DNA from: Glebionis coronaria
Lineage: Eukaryota > Streptophyta > Magnoliopsida > Asterales > Asteraceae
Length of the DNA: 64,000 bases
Direction: 5' to 3'
Assembly (NCBI GenBank): GCA_025667525.1
Contig: CM046875.1
Coordinates: 120,332,340 to 120,396,339, forward strand
Below the pieces are notes generated by a model. That model was not told the DNA's origin, made no database searches, and saw nothing but the letters and a program-made list of their open reading frames with translations. The translations under genes and the position numbers were made by a program. Shown here piece by piece: positions 12,801 to 25,060 of this stretch. The first letter of the stretch is position 1; every line of letters begins with the position of its first letter.

Positions 12801-12870
12801 CTCAAAATATTTGGATTATGATATTTGTACTTTTAATATTTACACATCTTATAAGGTAATGTAAGAAATA

Positions 12871-13140
12871 CTCTTTCGTTCCAAAATTATTGTCCACAGG
12901 CAAAAAATACACAGTTTTATAAAAATTTACAACTTTCTCTCCTTATATTTTTTTGCAGGTTGGCAGTTTTACCCTCAACTATTAAATTTAAAACTCTTTT
13001 TTTATTTTTTGTAATAATAACCTCAAAGTAGAGTAATATGGTAAAGTCGAACTAAATTCTTTATTTATTTTTAGAAGTGAACAACTATTTTGAGACAACC
13101 CAAAATAATATAACATATAATAATTTTGAAACGGAGATAG
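12871..13140. mobile_element. Stowaway-like MITE
   Basis: The left end is CTCTTTCGTTCCAAAATTAT. The right end, read inward, is CTATCTCCGTTTCAAAATTA. Both match the Stowaway (Tc1/mariner) terminal consensus CTCCCTCCGT. The element is 270 bp, has no ORF, and is flanked by TA on each side, the usual Stowaway target duplication. Confidence 0.8.
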
Positions 13141-14076
13141 TAATGACTAGACATCAAATATTTTAAATAACAAATAAATTTTAAAAATTGCAAATCTCCG
13201 ACCTTTTTACACAAACTGAGTTAGCGCTAACAAAACCGCTAATCTAAAATATACCGTACGCGGGTAATAACAACTAATCTATAAGGCAGGACACAATAAC
13301 GGTATTCTTTTTAGGTCGCGACGAGGTCGAACTAGTTTGGCCCGTTGCAGCGATCGATTTGTGCAATATGTCGTCCTTCATTTCTCTTTTGTTTGTATTC
13401 TTTTTATTTTTCCAAATAATATTTATTTAGTTTAAATTATATTTTAATTAGATAAAATTTATAATAAATTTTAAATTTTAATATATTGAGCTCTGTTTAA
13501 TTCTTCGCAACATATATTAATTTGATTAGTTTGAAGTTAGTTTAGTTAATTACCCCATTTGCTTTTAATTAAGTCTTTTTTAATTATTTTTTTTACGATA
13601 TTTAAATATAAATATTATTATAATTTTTTTTATTTAAATAATTATTTGAAAAAAAAAATTATATTAAAAAATTTGAATTTGATCGTATTAGACAAATAAG
13701 TCATAGTAGATTTTTAAAAAGAAAAAACTAACATGAAAAAAAATCAAATTCACATTAAGTGGCTGTTGTGTCCAGCCAAATACACCTACGCAGGAGATAA
13801 CAAATCCTATGTTATTACACATGTCACCTAAAAGAACATGTCACCTCAAAATATTCCATGTAAAATACTTTGATAAATAAAGGGGCTTCATATGTAAAAA
13901 AAAGTTTCTAGTGCCACGCTGGCCAATGTGTAATTAAACAACCGCCCATGACGGGACCACCCACGGATTCGCGGTGAAAAGTTATTGTAACCTTTTACTA
14001 GCCGCCTCTAGCTTAATAAAAAAAACACCTATTATGATTTCATTATTCCGCATTTAAAGATGAAAGATAGTAGTAT
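13141..14076. other. AT-rich intergenic DNA
   Basis: I see no gene, repeat or structural RNA here. A GC-richer patch lies at 13300-13370, and 13740-13990 has balanced composition without an open frame of note. Confidence 0.5.
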
Positions 14077-14390
14077 GAGCATCTCTAAAGGGAGGTTTAT
14101 TAAAAACTTTTTATTATTCTAAAAAGTTTTTAAAATGATTTTTACCATTAGGGTGAAAAGTTTTTAGTAACAAAAGGTTTACATATACAAACTTTTTGAC
14201 ACAAAAGATTTACATACACAAACATTTATTACATTACTTGAAATATTAAATGATCTAAAAAAAACTAATGTAAGACTTTTTAGCATTGGAGTAGATTTTA
14301 TAAAAAAACTTTTTGTATAAGATTATTAATGCTCTAATTAATGTATTAAATGCATAAAGTTATGGAAAGACTTTATGCATGGGGATGCTC
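14077..14390. mobile_element. Possible MITE with GAGCATC ends
   Basis: GAGCATCTCT at 14077 and GGGGATGCTC at 14381-14390 form short inverted ends about 310 bp apart, with AT-rich sequence between. I found no clear target duplication. The class is not resolved. Confidence 0.4.
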
Positions 14391-14696
14391 TAATAAGTGA
14401 GTGTTTGGATGTGCTTATTGAAAACAAATTATTCATTTTGAAAACTCCATTTTGAAAAATCATCATTTTAAAAACTCCATTTTAAAAAATTAGGCGAGTA
14501 CCCGCGCATAGCGGCGGAATTGCCTGACGACAGATAATTAACGAAACACTACATCGTGGTAAGATTTAAGTATAATTGCAAAATGTTGTAACATGTGACA
14601 ATTGAGTTCTAAATAAAATAACTAATACCAAACAACATATTAAAATCTGTTATTAAAACTAAACGTCAAACAATAAACGATAAAATGTAACAAACT

Positions 14697-15095
14697 TTAA
14701 TCATCGCGCAAAACTTCTTGGTATACAACATTTGAGGTGTACACTCCTTCTTCAACAAATTGCTTGACTGGCTTCACTAAAACCTTGGTTGTTGATCATG
14801 ATATTCCTCTAGACAATGCTACATAAAGTCGGCCATGGGAGAAAACAGAGTCAGGCAAATAGACACCCACATTTGGAATTGTTTGCCCTTGAGTATTATT
14901 GATGGTCATCGCAAAGGAAAGGCGGACAGGGAATAACGTTCTCTTTATCTTGAAAGGGAACATATCTTCTTCTGATGAAGCTAGAGGAATTCTTGGCAAG
15001 AGCACTCTAACTCCAACATGCTGCCCGACAGCAATTTCAGCATCGATGATATTAAGATCAAAGCGTTTGCATATCAATAATATTGTGTTTGGTTA
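14697..15095 (-). pseudogene. Helitron helicase (RepHel), C-terminal fragment
   Basis: About 130 residues match the end of plant Helitron helicases, a PIF1-type SF1 helicase region: EAEI-like DAEIAVGQHVG, then LPRIPLASSEE, then LSFAMTINNTQGQTIPNVGV (motif V-like), then SHGRLYVALSRG (motif VI with the arginine finger). One in-frame TGA falls just after SRGIS. The frame then continues as TTKVLVKPVKQF to a natural stop at 14697-14699. Everything upstream of about 15095, including the Rep domain and Walker motifs, is gone. The protein would unwind DNA for rolling-circle transposition. This fragment cannot. Confidence 0.9.
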
Positions 15096-17640
15096 ATTTT
15101 ATCTCGGTGTTTGCATATCAATAATATATATAACGATAAACACCTTCCTAGAGACATTATGCTTTCTAGTCGTTGGATTTAATTTTATCTCGGTGTTTGG
15201 TTTGTCCCGGTTTCGAGTTGTTGGAAACAATAATATTGTGTGCGGTGGATTTTTTACAAAAATCATTATCAAGACGATTAGATAGATACCCGATATCGAA
15301 AAGTTATGTGCATGTAAAATATGCTTATGTGTGTGATTGATTGAGTAAGTGTTTGAAATGTTATGAAATAAAAAGAATAAATCTTAATTCGTAATATCTT
15401 ATGTGTGTTACATACTTGTATATCTATTTTGTTCTACATTTAGAAACGCGTTTTGACGTGATTAGTTTTTGAGCGAAAAATGCTCAAATTAAATCGTGTT
15501 TCATATTTTTGAAATCCGGTTAAACACGTTGAGTTTGAAGGACCCGAGTCAACTCGAATCTTGAGATCTGATCAGGTTTTGGTTTTTTCCGTGTTTTTTT
15601 AAAATATGGCTTGTTAGCTGTATATATTTGCGACCTAAGTTTATTTTAACATGTCATATTTGTTAGTAAATAATTTTTAGGTTCGATATACGTAATATTT
15701 ATCAAAATTTATACATATTTTTTTACGTCTTAATACATTCTTTTTAACTTTTTATAGAGTAAACTGAACTGAGTTGATAATCGAATCAAGCGAGTCGGCT
15801 AATTTCTATTGATTTAACCGTTCAAGGCTCTCGATTAATGACTACTGATCCAACCATTCAAGGCTATTTAAGTTTTAAATGTTTAAAGTCTATTCAAATG
15901 CGTTATATTTTCTTGTATATTTTTAAGCATTGACTAAATAAAGTTCTTGGAGACCACTTCTTTTTCAATGCTACACATCATTTTTTACAATGAAACGTCC
16001 TTGTCTACTTTTACCTAAAGTTGTTTGTTTATTTCAAGATCAGATTTCATTATTTTTTCAAAAACCAAATTCGAACAAATTGGAAGTTCAACTTTAGCCC
16101 ATATGGTATATGTTGTCATGAGTCATGGTTAAAAACACACTATCATATTATAAAAGCCACACGCTTCTTAACTTGCCAAGTTACAAAAAGTCATTACGAA
16201 ATCAAAACCAAAAAGTATCGTGTAGAAAATCATAATATCACAAGCTGTACGTCAATATCAAACTTTTAACACATTCAAATTATTTCAGATTTCAAAATTC
16301 TAAGATTTTAAAATATTCCCATATTTCGAACTTAAAACATGTTCAAATCATAAATAAATGTACATAAAAATTGCACAAGTAGATCTAAATAAAAACATAG
16401 TTTATATAAAAAAATCGCAACAGTATATCAACCTCACAAATAAGCTTATAAACAAATAAATTTAGACCAAAACAAAAAAAAATAGATCTCAATAAAAAGA
16501 AACACGTGTTATGATTAAATAAACTTTATAGCCAAACTTACACAAACTGTTTTTTTACATGAACTCTTTAAGGATATTTTTCAGCACCAGCATTAGATTA
16601 GATGACTGGTTTCCGACGGCGGGTGACGGCATTAACAACTGTTTCCAACAAAATAATTATTTTCGGTAGAAAACAGAAGCGGCGAGTGGCGGCTGTAACA
16701 AAAAAATATCAAAACATTAACTTAAACTACATATAATCTAAAGATCTATATTAGAAACTTTAAGAACTTTATAAATAGTCAAAGATTTATTAAGAACATA
16801 AAGCAGATTAAAACAACACAAAATTAAATCAAAAAGCCTTCAAAATATACCAACTGATATAGATGGACGTTCGGTAGTCGGCTGGTGTGCACCATGATTG
16901 TCGGCTACAACAAACTCCACGAACCCAAAAAATTAATATGCCGGGATCAAACTAAAGTCTCGAATAACCAACCACCAGCCATAACTTCTAGATCTGAAAT
17001 AAATAAAGAAAATCTCAAACCAACATCTTTAAAAACTACCGTAAATTTATTTGGAATGTATAAAGAGTAGATACCTTATGTATTGGTATTCACAACACAT
17101 ATCCAAGGCAAATCTGATGGTTTTGATAGTGAGTAATATTAACAATAAACTTTTATAATAAAATGAAGCATATACTATGACACCTCCGGCTGCTTGTTCC
17201 GGCGAGTCAGTTGTGGCTCTTTCCGGCGAGAGGGATATGACCATTTTCGGCAAGGTGTCAGCTGACCTATAAAAACGTATAAAAAACTTGTAAAAACTTA
17301 AACCTATATATAAAATCTATAGATCTACATTAAAAACCATAGATCTATCAAAATACCATCAAAACTTAATTATTACTGAGCAATCAAGATCCATAAAATA
17401 AGACAAAATATACCTTTATAACCAAGTATTATTTTCTGTGGTCGTGAGGTCCGGCGATGGCGACATGTAGTGGTGGCGTCCTATGGTGTGCTTATTTTTT
17501 TTTAGGTGAATGTGTATTTTGTATGTGTGTTTTTTTGTGTATATAGATATGGAGTTGATGTAAATGAATGAATGGGAGGATGTATGTTGGGTGGGATATT
17601 TGTTTGTAGGTGGTTTTTTTGTTTTAAGGTTGGTGTTGGT
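15096..17640. other. Helitron body without recognisable genes
   Basis: Mostly AT-rich. Short local duplications occur at 15066-15128 (TTTGCATATCAATAATAT twice) and at 15095-15202 (TTTTATCTCGGTGTTTG twice). GC-richer patches at 16605-16695, 17180-17265 and 17440-17480 have CGGCGAG-type motifs and might be captured gene fragments. None gives a domain I know. Confidence 0.5.
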
Positions 17641-17642
17641 TT

Positions 17643-17858
17643 GTTATGTGTAATTTTTTTTAATATTATTTTAATAGGATCTACATTTTTTCAACCATTC
17701 TATTTTCAACATTCAACCATTTTTGCTTTTCCTTTATAAGATAGTATAGATGTTATGTGTAATTTTTTTAATATTATTTTAATAAGATCTACATTTTTTC
17801 AACAATTCTATTTTCAACATTCAACCATTTTGGTTTTTCCTTTATAAGATAGTATAGA
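17643..17858. repeat. Tandem duplication of the Helitron 5' terminus
   Basis: Two copies, 17643-17750 and 17752-17858, period about 109 bp, differ at only a few positions. Each ends in the Helitron 5' terminal sequence, so there are two possible TC starts on the minus strand, at 17858 and 17750. Confidence 0.9.
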
Positions 17859-18165
17859 TAGTGTTTCAATTTGATATTCCAGTTTGAAATCGCAATAATC
17901 AAATAACCACTTTTTTAAGTGTTTGACAAATTTGATTATTTCATAATAAACTCCATTTTGAAAGCTTACTTTTCCAAAACTCCATTTTGAAAATGAAATA
18001 AGTAGCTCCCTACTAACTTTTTCAAAACTCCATTTTAGAGCTTTTAAACGCAAATAATCACTTATCTCCACTTATTACCCAAACACTTTTTTTTAACTTA
18101 TCTCCATTTTAGAACTGAGATTTGGAGATAATCTCCTCCTAACCGCACATCCAAACACCCCCTAA

Positions 18166-20220
18166 GAAAGGGATGTAAACTTTGCGATTAATGACATGGT
18201 GAAAAATTGTGGGTAATCTTGTAATTTTTCACTAATAGGTAAGTTGCGAGTAAAAATTTAAACTCACCGTATGAACCCATCATGGGTAAATTCGTAATAC
18301 CCATTTAATGCCAATATGATTGATTCACGAATCAAAATGAACTCGTTACCTCGTGTATTGCTTAAGCATAATTCTAGGTTGATTTTTGGGTATACATCAT
18401 AACAATGTACAGTAGGAAGTTTCTAATATGTGCTATCATGTTTTTTTGGTAAGCATAAAGAGCCTAAATTGAGATACTTAAATGTTAGTTTACATTAATT
18501 CTTTAGTATTACGTTAATTCTTTGTTATCAAGTTTATTATGCATCGGTCTAGTTTTTCTCTTTTTGAACACTATTTGCTATCACATATTCACATGTAGCA
18601 CAATTAATAACATTTACGAGTGTAAAACTCATTTAAAAGAAAATAAAATTAAGTATGTTATACATAGATAGTTGTGACTTGTGAATATTGTAAATTGTAA
18701 ACTCATTAAACTACAAAAGACTATTCGATCTTCTATACTAAAAAATAAAAGAAGTATCAATTAAAATATATATACTTGGATAATCTAGTTTTTCTCTTCT
18801 TATGCTATAAAAATATCAATTTATTTATACTAATACATATATTGTACTATTGTTTTACACTTTTAACATATGTTAGTCACTCTATCAGATGCACAACACA
18901 CTTTTAGTCCTTTAACACATAAAATAGTTATTCATTTATCTTGGGTTCGTTTTATATATAAACTATGTTTAATTAGGTTTCTTAGAATATATTTTCATAA
19001 TTACTTTTTATATAAAGTTTTGTGATTTTATTTCATTGTATTAAGTCGTGGGTTTACTCACGAGTAACAAATCTGCGGATATAAATATGAGTAAAAGAAG
19101 TATACCCACTAATAGATGACGATAAATGATAAGTATGAAAAAATTCACGTAAATGAGTGACTAATTTGAAATATCCCTACTCATTACTCCCGAATACTAT
19201 CCTTACTCGAGGAACACATTTTCACATGTAGTATGTTTCTTTTGGCTCTAGCATCTTTAACTTTGGTGAATAAAAAGCTCCATCATTAGAGAGAATATTC
19301 ATGATTCACATCAATAAAAAAAACAAAAACACGTGTAACATGACTAAAAACGATAAAACGTGTATTTACGAAGTGACAATTAGGTTTGGTGATATGGATG
19401 AAAATAAAAAGTATCAGACCACGAGTTAAATTTTACTAATAAAGTGTGCTTATAAAAAATACGTGATGAAATATACTCGTAGTCATAAAAAAGTGAGGAA
19501 TTTTTTGTCAAAGCTACCAAAACTTTTATTAGGCTTAATGTTTTGTAATTATGATATTTATATAACTAATAATTATATACGTAATTTTACATATTTTTTT
19601 TATCATTAATATTAATGTTTAAATATATTTTATATGTTTAATTTATATAAAATATAGTGTATAAAATGTAAGCTATACTTGTTTATTTTTAATGTTATTG
19701 AATAAATATGAAGTTATAAATTTCACTTAATACCATTTAATTTATTTAAAATTAACAACTAAAAGTCATATTAATTACTTTTATTTTGTAAGATTTTATT
19801 TTCATAAATTTCACACCTATATTTTTATGTATTTTTTTACATCAAATTCTTGTACTAAGTTTACAGGTTTTTCAAATTTTTAGCCTACTTTGAAGTAAAT
19901 AGATTTTTATTATTTTAAAAAATATAAAAACCATTTAAATTTAAAAAAATATTACTGATAAAAGTTAACTTTTTAGACGTACAAAATCTACAAAAATACG
20001 TTTTATTTTACTATCTAAAAAATGTGAGACTAATATATGTATTTAATATAAAAATAATAATAGAATACAATATTAATTCTAATCATCACACATATTTTTG
20101 AAAAACAAATTTTTTACAATCTACTTATTTAACAAATTCTATATCACAACCCAAAATCTCTAGGTTGATTGGTCAACTCACATACTACTAAGCTAAAAAA
20201 ACATTTGATCTCATACATGA

Positions 20221-20222
<2 letters not shown>
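18166..20222. other. AT-rich intergenic DNA
   Basis: About 2 kb without a supportable gene. Around 18170-18310 and 19045-19205 there are similar words (GGGTAAT, ACTCACGAGTAA, TACCCACTAAT) that may be remnants of an old dispersed repeat. Confidence 0.45.

Positions 20223-20252
<30 letters not shown>
20223..20252. repeat. Run of 30 C
   Basis: An uninterrupted poly-C tract of 30 bases. Its true length is uncertain because sequencing often fails in such runs. Confidence 0.95.
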
Positions 20253-20255
<3 letters not shown>

Positions 20256-20483
20256 AATCCATTAGTGTGAGTGGGGTGAAACTCACTCACCTCCACCTCA
20301 GCGTTACGTCAGCTTTTTACTAAACTCACCAAAACTCACCCAAACTCACCACAGGAGATAATGACACTCACCAAACTCACCCAAACTCACTCCACATCAC
20401 CCCATTTTTTCATTAAATATTTTTTATTCATACAATTAAAACATTTATTCATACATTTTATTAAAATACGGGTACATAGAAAA

Positions 20484-20880
20484 TTAAAACACAGTAGAAA
20501 GAAACATCGGATAAGTTTTCAAAACCTCCCAACAATGAAGAAGCTGAAATGGACACCTATACTCAGCTTCATATTCACGAATTGCGTTGTTAATTATATT
20601 CTCGTCACTTTCTCCAATTACCCGTGCACGCGTTGCGTTGTTGTGACATCTAACAAACCTACGCATGGCACACTTTACGCCCTTCCATTTCCAGATTAGC
20701 GTATGGTGTCTTTTTTTCCTTGGATCTTCTAAATGACCCTCCATCATTTACACAACTAAATTCCAAAAAACCCGAGTATCAGTTCGGTTACTTGGCACGG
20801 TGTTTTGAGCAACCGAGTATCAAACATGACACAAAGCTATTTCTTCCGCGGGTGTCCAAAATATAGATGCCAGTTGAGTA
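20484..20880 (-). pseudogene. PIF/Harbinger-associated Myb/SANT-like gene, broken
   Basis: Minus-strand frames give WTPAEEIALCHV, a stop, YSVAQNT, then RVFWNLVV, a stop, and then an open 87-residue block with KWKGVKCAMRRFVRC and REYEAEYRCPFQLLHCWEVL. This is the SANT/trihelix module plus the start of the NAM-associated region, as in the DNA-binding partner protein of PIF/Harbinger transposons. The partner helps the transposase bind its ends. The gene has at least two stops and lacks its C-terminal half. The surroundings (20253-21100) are probably a non-autonomous Harbinger element, but I could not fix its ends. Confidence 0.7.
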
Positions 20881-21294
20881 ATGAAAGATGGAGATGAAAA
20901 TGAGATGTTTGATTTTGTGTGTGTGAAAAATGAAGAAGATGATGGGGGTATTTATAAGTAAATTTTGGGTAATTTTTTTTTTTTTTAATTAGAAAAAAAC
21001 GGCTAGTTTATTAAGTGGTGGGGCCCAATAGGTGTAAACTCACTGGGTGAATTTGCTATGAATTTTGGCATGCTAGCCATAAACTCGCGCGCGGATTATA
21101 TATGAGGGGTGAGGGCTGCGCGTGGCTTAGACCATGCAACTCGTGAGTTGAGACCCACTCCCACAAACCTAATCTTAAAGTCGCTATGTAAACTAATTTT
21201 GAATCCAAATTCAAATCTGAAACGTTTCTACAAACCGAACGACCCCTAATCTTAAAGTCACTATGTAAACTAAGTTGGTTATAGACAAAATGGA

Positions 21295-22140
21295 TAAAAA
21301 CTATAGAATACTAACGAATTTTCTAAAATTTACCAAATTAAAATATTTATTTTTTTATTATTGATACCAGCAACGTACTTTCAAATTTTTATCCAAGTTG
21401 AACCAAACGTCTATATGTTGTGACAATGTTAGTCCATTTAGCTAACGATCGTTTATAAAATTAGACCTTTATATTAACGGGTGTTTTAAATTAATTAAAA
21501 ACAAAAAAATTAACCTTTTTACTTTTAATTTAGTTTTGTTTAGTTTCGTACTTTTTCTAAAAAATAATAAATTTTTCTCTACATTTTAAATTGAAAAAAA
21601 ATAAACATTATTTTTCTTTAACTTTTTTTACAAAAATTTTTTAAACCGATAGAATTTCACTTTACTCTTTTATTAAAAAAAATTGTACAAAATTTTATAT
21701 TTTAACTTTTTTCCGTACTTTTTAATTTTTTAAAATTTTAATGTTCTAAAAATTTCACTTTACTCTTAGAAAAGAGGATTTTTCTAACTTTGAAAAAAAA
21801 GCGCGTAAGAAAAAATTTACATTTAAAAAAAAAATTTAAAAATTAAACTGTACGAAAAAAACTTATAAAAGTTTTTAAAACCAATTATGATTAATAGGAA
21901 ATAAATTAAAAATCAAATAAAAAGTGAATAAATTTTTGTTTTTAGTTAATTAAAAATGGTCGTTAATATAAATGATTAATTTTGTAAATGACCGTCGTTT
22001 AAATGAATTAACGTTGTCATAACATATAGACGTTTGGTTCAATTTAGAAATTTTGTTTGAAAGTATGTTGGTAATATTGTTAACGGAAAAATAAGTATTT
22101 TATTGTGGTAAATTCAAGAAAGTTAGTTGATACGAGTAAT
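21295..22140. mobile_element. Large foldback (inverted-repeat) element
   Basis: The left arm (about 21300-21530) and the inverted right arm (about 21900-22140) align over roughly 220-240 bp. Shared blocks include TTGAACCAAACGTCTATATG and TTTATATTAACG. The centre is AT-rich and partly self-complementary. There is no ORF. It may be a foldback or Mutator-type MITE. The exact ends and target duplication are not resolved. Confidence 0.72.
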
Positions 22141-23008
22141 ATATATCATTTCAGAATATAAGCCTTTCCTTAACGTATCAATACTTTTTTTGACAAATCA
22201 TAATAAGAAAATTCCATGGTTGGCCAGGTGTTTTAACTACTCAATTTAATAGCAAAAAGTTAATCAAATCCACCATCTTTATGCAACATTGCATAATTTG
22301 CATCAAGTAAAATGAGAGGTGAGTACTTGATATTCCTTAATATTTTTCCATTCAATCACTAGATGCCAATTCTGTTGATTTTAGTGTTTGTTAGAGTGCT
22401 GAGTTGGATACTTACATGTCAGAAAATATTCATGTTAACATATAAAAAGATTTCCCTTAAATATAGCAACATTAAGATTACTAGTAATTGTGAATTATGA
22501 GCTGTGACCATAAGTGATCGTGATTAGTTTTGTCAGACCAACACAAATTCGACTTCTTTTCTTTTAAGAACATGTGCATGACCAAATGTTCATAATAAAA
22601 CGCTTACAGTTACTACATAAAGCATAAATAAAACGATTACAGCTGTGACCATGCGGGACACGTCTTCATGGCCCGGCCGACCAAAGGTCGACCGTGCCTT
22701 ACTAGTAGTCTAGTAAATCGATGATGATCGAATACTTAAAAGTAAATTGTCCCTGACATAGGGAATTTGTAAATTCAATCAAGATAGGCGTGTTGAATTC
22801 GTTTCCAATGTTAGTGCAAGCGAGAGTATCGATTTTGCACTTAAAAATGATGTTTAAAAGGCAACCATGGGTATCGAATCAAATTATAAAAGAAGGTTTC
22901 TCTTTTTTCCTCATATTACAGCTAACCAAGATTGTACGAATTGTTGGAAATAACTTTTGACCAATCACAATCTACCTTATAAACTATACTGCGAACACCT
23001 AAACTTAC
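22141..23008. other. Intergenic DNA
   Basis: No gene seen. Short repeats occur: AGCTGTGACCAT near 22500 and 22642, and AAAACG(A/C)TTACAG near 22599 and 22631. A GC-rich patch lies at 22660-22705. Confidence 0.45.
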
Positions 23009-23188
23009 GAGAAATGCTCAAACCACGAACCAATTTCTACAAAAAGTTTTATAAAATAATTTGTCATGTGATTAATGGTATTTTTAAAGTTACTTTTGAT
23101 TTCTCTCTCTTACATGTATCCACTAATCACATGACAAATTATTTGTAAATTTTTTTATGAAAATTTGTTTATAATTCTAGCATTTCTC
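23009..23188. mobile_element. MITE with 70-bp terminal inverted repeats, Mutator type
   Basis: The ends begin GAGAAATGCT on both strands, and the arms match over about 70 bp with gaps. The innermost shared block is AATTTGTCATGTGATTA. The flanks TAAACTTAC (23000-23008) and TAAATTTAT (23189-23197) agree at 7 of 9 bases, a decayed 9-bp duplication. That fits a Mutator-like MITE. Nearly the whole 180 bp can fold into one hairpin. Confidence 0.75.
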
Positions 23189-24079
23189 TAAATTTATTAC
23201 AGCAGCTGGAGACTTGCAAAAAAATAATATTTCAAAAAGTTCACTATCTTTATTTTCTTTTGTAAGCACCTTGTGATCGTGTTAAGGAGGTGCAATGTCT
23301 TTGCTTTCTAAATGGTTATATATGAGTCTTTTTAGAAAACAATTTAACAGAGTATTTATCTCTTGAGTTTATAAGACTAGTTTCATTCACGACCCTCAAC
23401 CAACCCGGTCGGAGGGTCCATCCATTAAATGAGAATATTTAATATGCAACTTTATATTTGTTGTTTCCAACCTCAAACGAACTGAGTCGTTCCATGACCT
23501 CTCGGTCACATAACCAACCTGCCATGTGGCAATTTTTTATTTGGAGTTTATATTCTCATTCTTATTTTGAAATTATCTATCTATGTATAGATAAACTTGT
23601 ACACAATGTTTGTTTATTAATTTATATCTTTTTAAAATTATAATTAAATCATAAATTCTAATTTTCAATTCTCTACAAAAACTCAACATTGACATAATTA
23701 TATAAGCATTCCTGATTTTTAAGTCGTTAACTTTTTTACTATGTTTATGTATTATGAATCTTACCCATTCGAATTATTTCTAAATTTTTCTGAATTCATA
23801 ATTTTATATAAAAATTATTTTTAGTTTCAAGAAAATTAATTAATTTAAAATATCTCTTATATTTGTAAATTTTAATTTATACATCTATTTGTAATTTCAT
23901 TTGTTTCTCTTAATGGAATATGTATTTTATTTTAATTATAACGTAAAAATTCAAAATATTTTTTTCCATTAAAGAATTATTTTAGAAAAATATGTTAATA
24001 AAGTAAATACCTTTTTATATATATTTTTTCTTAATTTTTCAAATAATTAAGTTTAATGTAAAAAAATAATATTATGTAT
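23189..24079. other. AT-rich intergenic DNA
   Basis: No gene, RNA or repeat that I can support. Confidence 0.5.
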
Positions 24080-24082
24080 TTA

Positions 24083-24549
24083 GGGGGTGTTTGTATGTGC
24101 GTTTTGGTTTAAATTATTTGCTTATTACGTTTATAAAACGTAAATAATCAGAAAAGAGTGTTTGGCAACTTTTTCTAAGTAAGTGTTTATTTGCGTTTTA
24201 GTGACACAAAACGACGTTTTGCAAAAGCTGGACATGGGTCACTTTTTGTAAACGGAGGATTTTATTTGCTTTGTGACCTACAAAAAACAAGTCTAATACC
24301 TATATTATCCCTTTCATTTAATTTTCATGTGGCATGTTTATTAATGCAAATGTCTACTTTAGTAATTTTACTTATTAATTAATAAAATAGTTATATTTAA
24401 CAAACACTACAAAATTGATTATGTCATTGTTACAACATAATTAAATCCAAAAATTATATTTCAAAACCACATTTCGTAACAGCTGATTATCTGATTATTC
24501 GTTTTCAAAACGAATAATCTATTTTGAATAAGTAATCCCAAACACCCCC
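24083..24549. mobile_element. Tourist-like MITE
   Basis: Both ends, read inward, start GGGGGTGTTTG. TTA flanks each side (24080-24082 and 24550-24552), the PIF/Harbinger target duplication. It is 467 bp with no usable ORF. The subterminal AATAATC/GATTATT motifs resemble those in the MITE at 14397-18162. Confidence 0.85.
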
Positions 24550-24552
24550 TTA

Positions 24553-25057
24553 GTTGGGTTGAGTTGGGTTGTTGATAAATGATAAAAATTATAGATTGGT
24601 TGTATAAGTTAATTATGTAGGTGAAGGAAAGTGAAATGATATTTTAATAATAAGTTGTGTTGTGATAGGTTGTGAATAAAAATAGTCTAATTTATATTGT
24701 ATAACGTACATTGTCGTATCTTTTTATCATATTAAAATTATTTTCCAGTACTTGTGATTCAACTAACTTTAGTACAAAGTGCACTTTAATTTACGTACTC
24801 CGTATTATTTAATAAAAGGAATGCATATCAGATTATCAGTATATGGTCAACGAAGAAGAAATCTGAACCATAACCAATTATGTTTAGACATGAAAGTATG
24901 GTGGTCTACAAACTTTGCTTTCATGTTTGTTAGCAAAGACAAATTTGTGTAGTATACTAGTAGTACACTACTTTATGAAATACTATAATTTATTGATTTA
25001 GTGACCTTTTTCACCTAGTAATTGTTGATTCTAAATCTAGATTTCTTTTTTGTCTTG
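24553..25057. other. AT-rich intergenic DNA
   Basis: No gene or repeat supported. Confidence 0.5.
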
Positions 25058-25060
25058 TAA

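Larger units (their letters stand above)
14490..17858 (-). mobile_element. Non-autonomous Helitron
   Basis: Read on the minus strand the element starts TCTATACTATCTTATAAAGG at 17858, preceded by A. It ends CTAA at 14490, followed by T. That gives the TC start, CTRR end and A/T insertion site of Helitrons. About 10 nt before the end is a GC-rich bulged hairpin, CCGCCGCTATGCGCGG, the usual termination signal. The 3.37-kb body keeps only the C-terminal end of the RepHel helicase. No Rep (HUH) domain is visible. The 5' end is present twice in tandem. Confidence 0.85.
14397..18162. mobile_element. Tourist-like MITE interrupted by a Helitron
   Basis: The left end (14397) reads GTGAGTGTTTGGATGTGC. 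The right end, read inward from 18162, is GGGGGTGTTTGGATGTGC. These 18-bp terminal repeats differ at two sites. TAA flanks both ends (14394-14396 and 18163-18165), the PIF/Harbinger target duplication. Without the Helitron (14490-17858) the element would be about 400 bp. A relative lies at 24083-24549. Confidence 0.78.

Noticed and set aside
22957..23148. 63-residue open frame
   Set aside because: It overlaps the arms of the Mutator-type MITE at 23009-23188.
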